Source: DATMYQ01 sp035560935
GTDB lineage: Bacteria; Bacillota; Negativicutes; Sporomusales; Sporomusaceae
Assembly: GCA_035560935.1 (NCBI GenBank)
Contig: DATMYQ010000287.1
Location: 1-8,517, forward strand
DNA: 8,517 nucleotides
Direction: 5' to 3'
Both the position numbers and the translations under genes were made by a program. The number at the start of each line of letters is the position of its first letter. Within the stretch, counting starts at the first letter, position 1. The notes under the pieces were generated by a model. That model did no database searches and was not told where the DNA came from. It was given only the letters and a program-made list of their open reading frames with translations. Positions 6,242 through 8,517 of this stretch are shown here, piece after piece.

Positions 6242-6270
6242 TTGACAGATTCCGTTGTTTATACTATATT
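6242..6270 (+). promoter_or_regulatory. Strong SigA-type promoter ahead of typA
   Basis: TTGACA (6242-6247) and TATATT (6265-6270) are separated by exactly 17 bp, matching the consensus at 11 of 12 bases; this is the best promoter in the window. The start would fall near 6276-6278, inside the palindrome TGTGCACA (6275-6282). That gives typA a leader of about 140 nt which begins with a terminator-like hairpin. Confidence 0.7.
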
Positions 6271-6274
6271 GAAT

Positions 6275-6282
6275 TGTGCACA
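6275..6282. promoter_or_regulatory. Palindrome TGTGCACA at the predicted typA transcription start
   Basis: This perfect 8-bp palindrome lies 5-12 bases after the -10 box, where a bound repressor would block initiation. The bases around it are only partly symmetric, and an 8-mer palindrome can arise by chance, so an operator role is speculative. Confidence 0.25.
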
Positions 6283-6291
6283 TGATACTTT

Positions 6292-6325
6292 AAAGGATGC
6301 GCCACCTTCAGAGAGCATCCTTTTT
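6292..6325 (+). terminator. Terminator-like hairpin in the typA leader
   Basis: AAAGGATGC (6292-6300) pairs perfectly with GCATCCTTT (6315-6323) around a 14-nt loop, and T continues to 6325 before C. If only the inner GGATGC/GCATCC pairs, five T follow the stem, as in an intrinsic terminator. It could end read-through from the beta-CASP gene. Because it lies only about 15 nt downstream of the predicted typA start, it could also act as an attenuator or as a 5' stabilising stem. Confidence 0.6.
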
Positions 6326-6417
6326 CTCATTGCAGAAAAGTTTTCGTGCGCGCAATGTTAACCGATGATACGACGTATTTATTGATGTTTATAGACGGGA
6401 AAGGGGATATCTTAACA

Positions 6418-8244
6418 ATGACAGTAGCGAGTAGAGAAGATTTGCGTAATATCGCAATTATCGCCCACGTTGACCATGGCAAAACCACTTTGGTGGATGC
6501 TATGCTGCGGCAGAGCGGCGTATTCCGGGCCAATGAGCAGCTTACGGAACGGGTCATGGACTCCAACGACCTGGAGCGGGAACGCGGCATTACTATTTTG
6601 TCCAAAAACACGGCCGTGATGTATAATGGAATTAAAATCAACATTGTCGACACTCCGGGACACGCTGACTTCGGCGGTGAAGTAGAACGGGTGCTGAATA
6701 TGGTTGACGGCGTGTTGCTGCTAGTGGACGCGTTTGAAGGACCGATGCCGCAGACCAAATATGTGCTGCGCAAGGCTATGGAGCAGAAACTGAAGCCGAT
6801 TGTGGTCATCAACAAAATCGACCGTCCTGACCAGCGGGTGAAGGACGTACTGGATGAAGTACTGGAACTGTTTATGGAACTGGACGCGGATGACGCTCAG
6901 CTGGATTTCCCGGTGGTTTACGCCACCGCCCGCGAAGGCATCGCCAAGCGGGAAATGGCCGACGACAGCAGCGATCTGAAACCGTTATTTGAATGCATTA
7001 TCAATACCATGCCGGCGCCGCAGGGCAGTATCGATAGTCCGCTGCAAGTGATGGTCACCACGCTGGACTATGACGAGTATGTGGGCCGGGTGGCCATTGG
7101 CCGGGTCATGCGGGGCCGGATCTTCAACGGCCAGAACGTATCGGTGCTGAACGGCGATGTGGAGACCAAGGGCAGAATTGGCCGTTTGTACATTTACGAA
7201 GGTTTAAAACGGACCGAAGTGAAAGAAGCGGCTTTAGGGGATATCGTGGCGATCACCGGTCTGGATTCCGTAAACATCGGCGAGACCATTGCCGATCCGG
7301 AGAATCCGGAAGCATTGCCGACGATTAACATCGACGAACCGACGCTGTCTATGCGTTTCATGGTTAACAATAGCCCCTTCGCCGGCCGCGAAGGCCAATT
7401 TGTTACCTCGCGTCACCTGCGGGAGCGTTTGTTCCGGGAAGCGGAAACCAACGTCAGTCTCCGCATTGCGGAAACCGATAGTCCGGATATGTTCGAAGTC
7501 GCCGGACGAGGCGAGCTGCATCTGTCGATTCTGATTGAAACCATGCGCCGCGAAGGTTATGAGTTCCAGGTGGGCAAACCGAAAGTGCTGTACAAGGACA
7601 TCAACGGCAAACGCTGCGAGCCGATGGAACTGCTGACCATTGACGTTCCCCAGGAGTATATGGGAGCGGTCATGGAAGCTTTGGGCACCCGCCGGGCGGA
7701 ACTGGGCAACATGATCGAGCTAGCGGGATATTTGCGGATGGAATTTGTTGTTCCAGCCCGCGGCCTGATCGGTTTTCGTTCCGAGTTTTTGACCAACACC
7801 AAGGGTAATGGCATTATGCATCATGTTTTTCATGGTTATGCTCCCTTCAAAGGAGATATCCCGGGACGGACCCGCGGGGCACTGGTGGCGTTTGAAGCGG
7901 GTGAAACCTGCGGCTACGGCATCAACAGTATTCAGGACCGGGGAACGATGTTCGTTGTGCCGGGACAGCCGGTGTATGAAGGCCTGATCGTGGGCGAAAA
8001 TGCGCGGGAAATGGATATGGACGTGAATCCCTGCAAGAAAAAACACGTAACCAATATGCGGGCCAGCGGCAGTGATGATGCTGTCCGCCTGACTTCTCCC
8101 CGTATTCTCAGCCTGGAGCAGTCGCTGGAATATATTAATGATGACGAATTAGTGGAAGTGACTCCTCAGAATATTCGGTTGCGCAAAGCCATTCTTGACC
8201 GGCAAACCCGAGGACGGGAACGGAAAAAAGAAATTAACGCATAA
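6418..8244 (+). CDS. typA: Ribosome-associated translational GTPase TypA/BipA
   Basis: TypA/BipA is an EF-G-like GTPase that binds the ribosome and supports large-subunit assembly and growth under stress, especially cold. The 608 residues match the usual length. G motifs are intact: AHVDHGKT (16-23), ERGIT of switch I (55-59), DTPGH (78-82), NKID (132-135) and ATAREG (169-174). The beta-barrel domain II follows (about 200-290). The EF-G III/V-like domains contain GRGELHLSILIETMRREGYEF (384-404) and VPARGLIGFRSEFL (475-488). The BipA-specific C-terminal domain has GINSIQDRGTMFV and CKKKHVTNMRASGSDDA. The frame opens earlier at 6346, but ATG 6418 matches the family's N-terminus and has AAAGGGGA (6400-6407) 10 nt upstream. 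It is probably a single-gene transcript, with its own promoter upstream and a terminator downstream. Confidence 0.97.
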   Translation: MTVASREDLRNIAIIAHVDHGKTTLVDAMLRQSGVFRANEQLTERVMDSNDLERERGITILSKNTAVMYNGIKINIVDTPGHADFGGEVERVLNMVDGVLLLVDAFEGPMPQTKYVLRKAMEQKLKPIVVINKIDRPDQRVKDVLDEVLELFMELDADDAQLDFPVVYATAREGIAKREMADDSSDLKPLFECIINTMPAPQGSIDSPLQVMVTTLDYDEYVGRVAIGRVMRGRIFNGQNVSVLNGDVETKGRIGRLYIYEGLKRTEVKEAALGDIVAITGLDSVNIGETIADPENPEALPTINIDEPTLSMRFMVNNSPFAGREGQFVTSRHLRERLFREAETNVSLRIAETDSPDMFEVAGRGELHLSILIETMRREGYEFQVGKPKVLYKDINGKRCEPMELLTIDVPQEYMGAVMEALGTRRAELGNMIELAGYLRMEFVVPARGLIGFRSEFLTNTKGNGIMHHVFHGYAPFKGDIPGRTRGALVAFEAGETCGYGINSIQDRGTMFVVPGQPVYEGLIVGENAREMDMDVNPCKKKHVTNMRASGSDDAVRLTSPRILSLEQSLEYINDDELVEVTPQNIRLRKAILDRQTRGRERKKEINA

Positions 8245-8259
8245 GGAAATAGGGGATGC

Positions 8260-8274
8260 CTGCCCAATTGGCAG
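8260..8274 (+). repeat. Short hairpin after typA
   Basis: CTGCC (8260-8264) and GGCAG (8270-8274) form a perfect 5-bp stem with a 5-nt loop. No T-run follows directly, so on its own it is not a convincing terminator; it may protect the 3' end of the typA mRNA. Confidence 0.3.
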
Positions 8275-8327
8275 CGTGTTTTGTGTTGCCGATTGAAGAT
8301 TACTGGCAGCCATATTTAAAACCTTGA

Positions 8328-8376
8328 AGAAAGCGGTGCTAATCCACCATCGTGGTGGCGGCACCGGCTTTTCTTT
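8328..8376 (+). terminator. Intrinsic terminator of typA (nested hairpin)
   Basis: The outer stem pairs AAGCGGTGC (8331-8339) with GCACC-G-GCTT (8361-8370), nine pairs with one bulged G at 8366. The inner stem pairs CCACCA (8344-8349) with TGGTGG (8353-8358) over a TCG loop. The stem runs into TTTTCTTT, with a second T-run at 8384-8390. The GC-rich structure and T tail make this the clearest terminator in the window. Confidence 0.75.
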
Positions 8377-8491
8377 GTCTGGATTTTTTTCGCACGGAGA
8401 TTAAACTTGCCAAAAAGTTACAGTATAGCGTAGGCAGAGTAGCGGTTAAACGCATTGTATAGGAGCAGGCTGAGCTGGGAGCGATGTGTTG

Positions 8492-8517
8492 ATGGGACAA
8501 AAGCCCCTAATTAATAG
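8492..8517 (+). CDS. Possible first codons of a downstream gene (3' partial)
   Basis: ATG 8492 begins MGQKPLIN and stays open to the window edge. GGGAG (8477-8481) lies 10 nt upstream, a reasonable ribosome binding site; TTG 8489 is an in-frame alternative. Eight codons are too few to identify a family, and no clear promoter was found between the typA terminator and this start. Confidence 0.3.

Noticed and set aside
6095..6361. 88-codon plus-strand frame bridging the beta-CASP end and the typA leader
   Set aside because: It runs through the promoter and the terminator-like hairpin and has no protein-like pattern.
6327..6815. 162-codon minus-strand frame over the typA start
   Set aside because: It covers the G1-G4 region of typA in antisense; no ribosome binding site or motif supports it.
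8401..8491. Promoter for the possible last gene
   Set aside because: TTGCCA (8407-8412) and TATAGC (8424-8429) are only 11 bp apart, too close for a SigA promoter; no better pair was found.

Overview
The window looks like ordinary chromosomal DNA of a low-to-mid GC Bacillota bacterium. Support comes from strong purine-rich ribosome binding sites (AAAGGAG, AGGGGGA, GGAGG), a TTG start, a YlbF-family gene, a short MurB of the Gram-positive kind and SigA-type promoters. The chemotaxis genes and sequence style would fit a motile Negativicutes/Sporomusa-like lineage, but that placement is inference. All supported genes lie on the + strand.

Left part (1-1959): the end of a chemotaxis operon. It holds the catalytic half of CheB (receptor methylesterase, cut by the window edge), then CheR (receptor methyltransferase), then, after 16 nt, trmL, a tRNA wobble-position 2'-O-methyltransferase. 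CheB and CheR are the opposing enzymes of receptor adaptation. TrmL is a housekeeping gene that appears to share the transcript.

Middle (1960-3232): a visibly more A/T-rich insert-like segment. A structured leader with a 15-bp inverted repeat and a SigA-like promoter precedes a 300-residue membrane protein. That protein is the complete sensory half of a dCache chemoreceptor (TM1, periplasmic/extracellular double-Cache, TM2) but stops four residues after TM2, with no HAMP or signalling domain. About 230 bp of undecided sequence follows.

Right part (3233-8244): ylbF (RNA-processing/development regulator family), murB (peptidoglycan precursor synthesis, overlapping ylbF), a beta-CASP metallo-beta-lactamase-fold RNase-like protein, then, after a 253-bp gap, typA/bipA (ribosome-associated GTPase). 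The typA gap holds a near-consensus promoter, an 8-bp palindrome at the expected transcription start and a terminator-like hairpin just inside the transcript. typA ends at a nested-hairpin terminator. The last bases may contain the first codons of another gene.

I see no complete undescribed system such as a defence island, CRISPR array or transposon. The items most worth a second look are the signalling-domain-less dCache receptor with its structured leader, and the promoter/hairpin arrangement ahead of typA.
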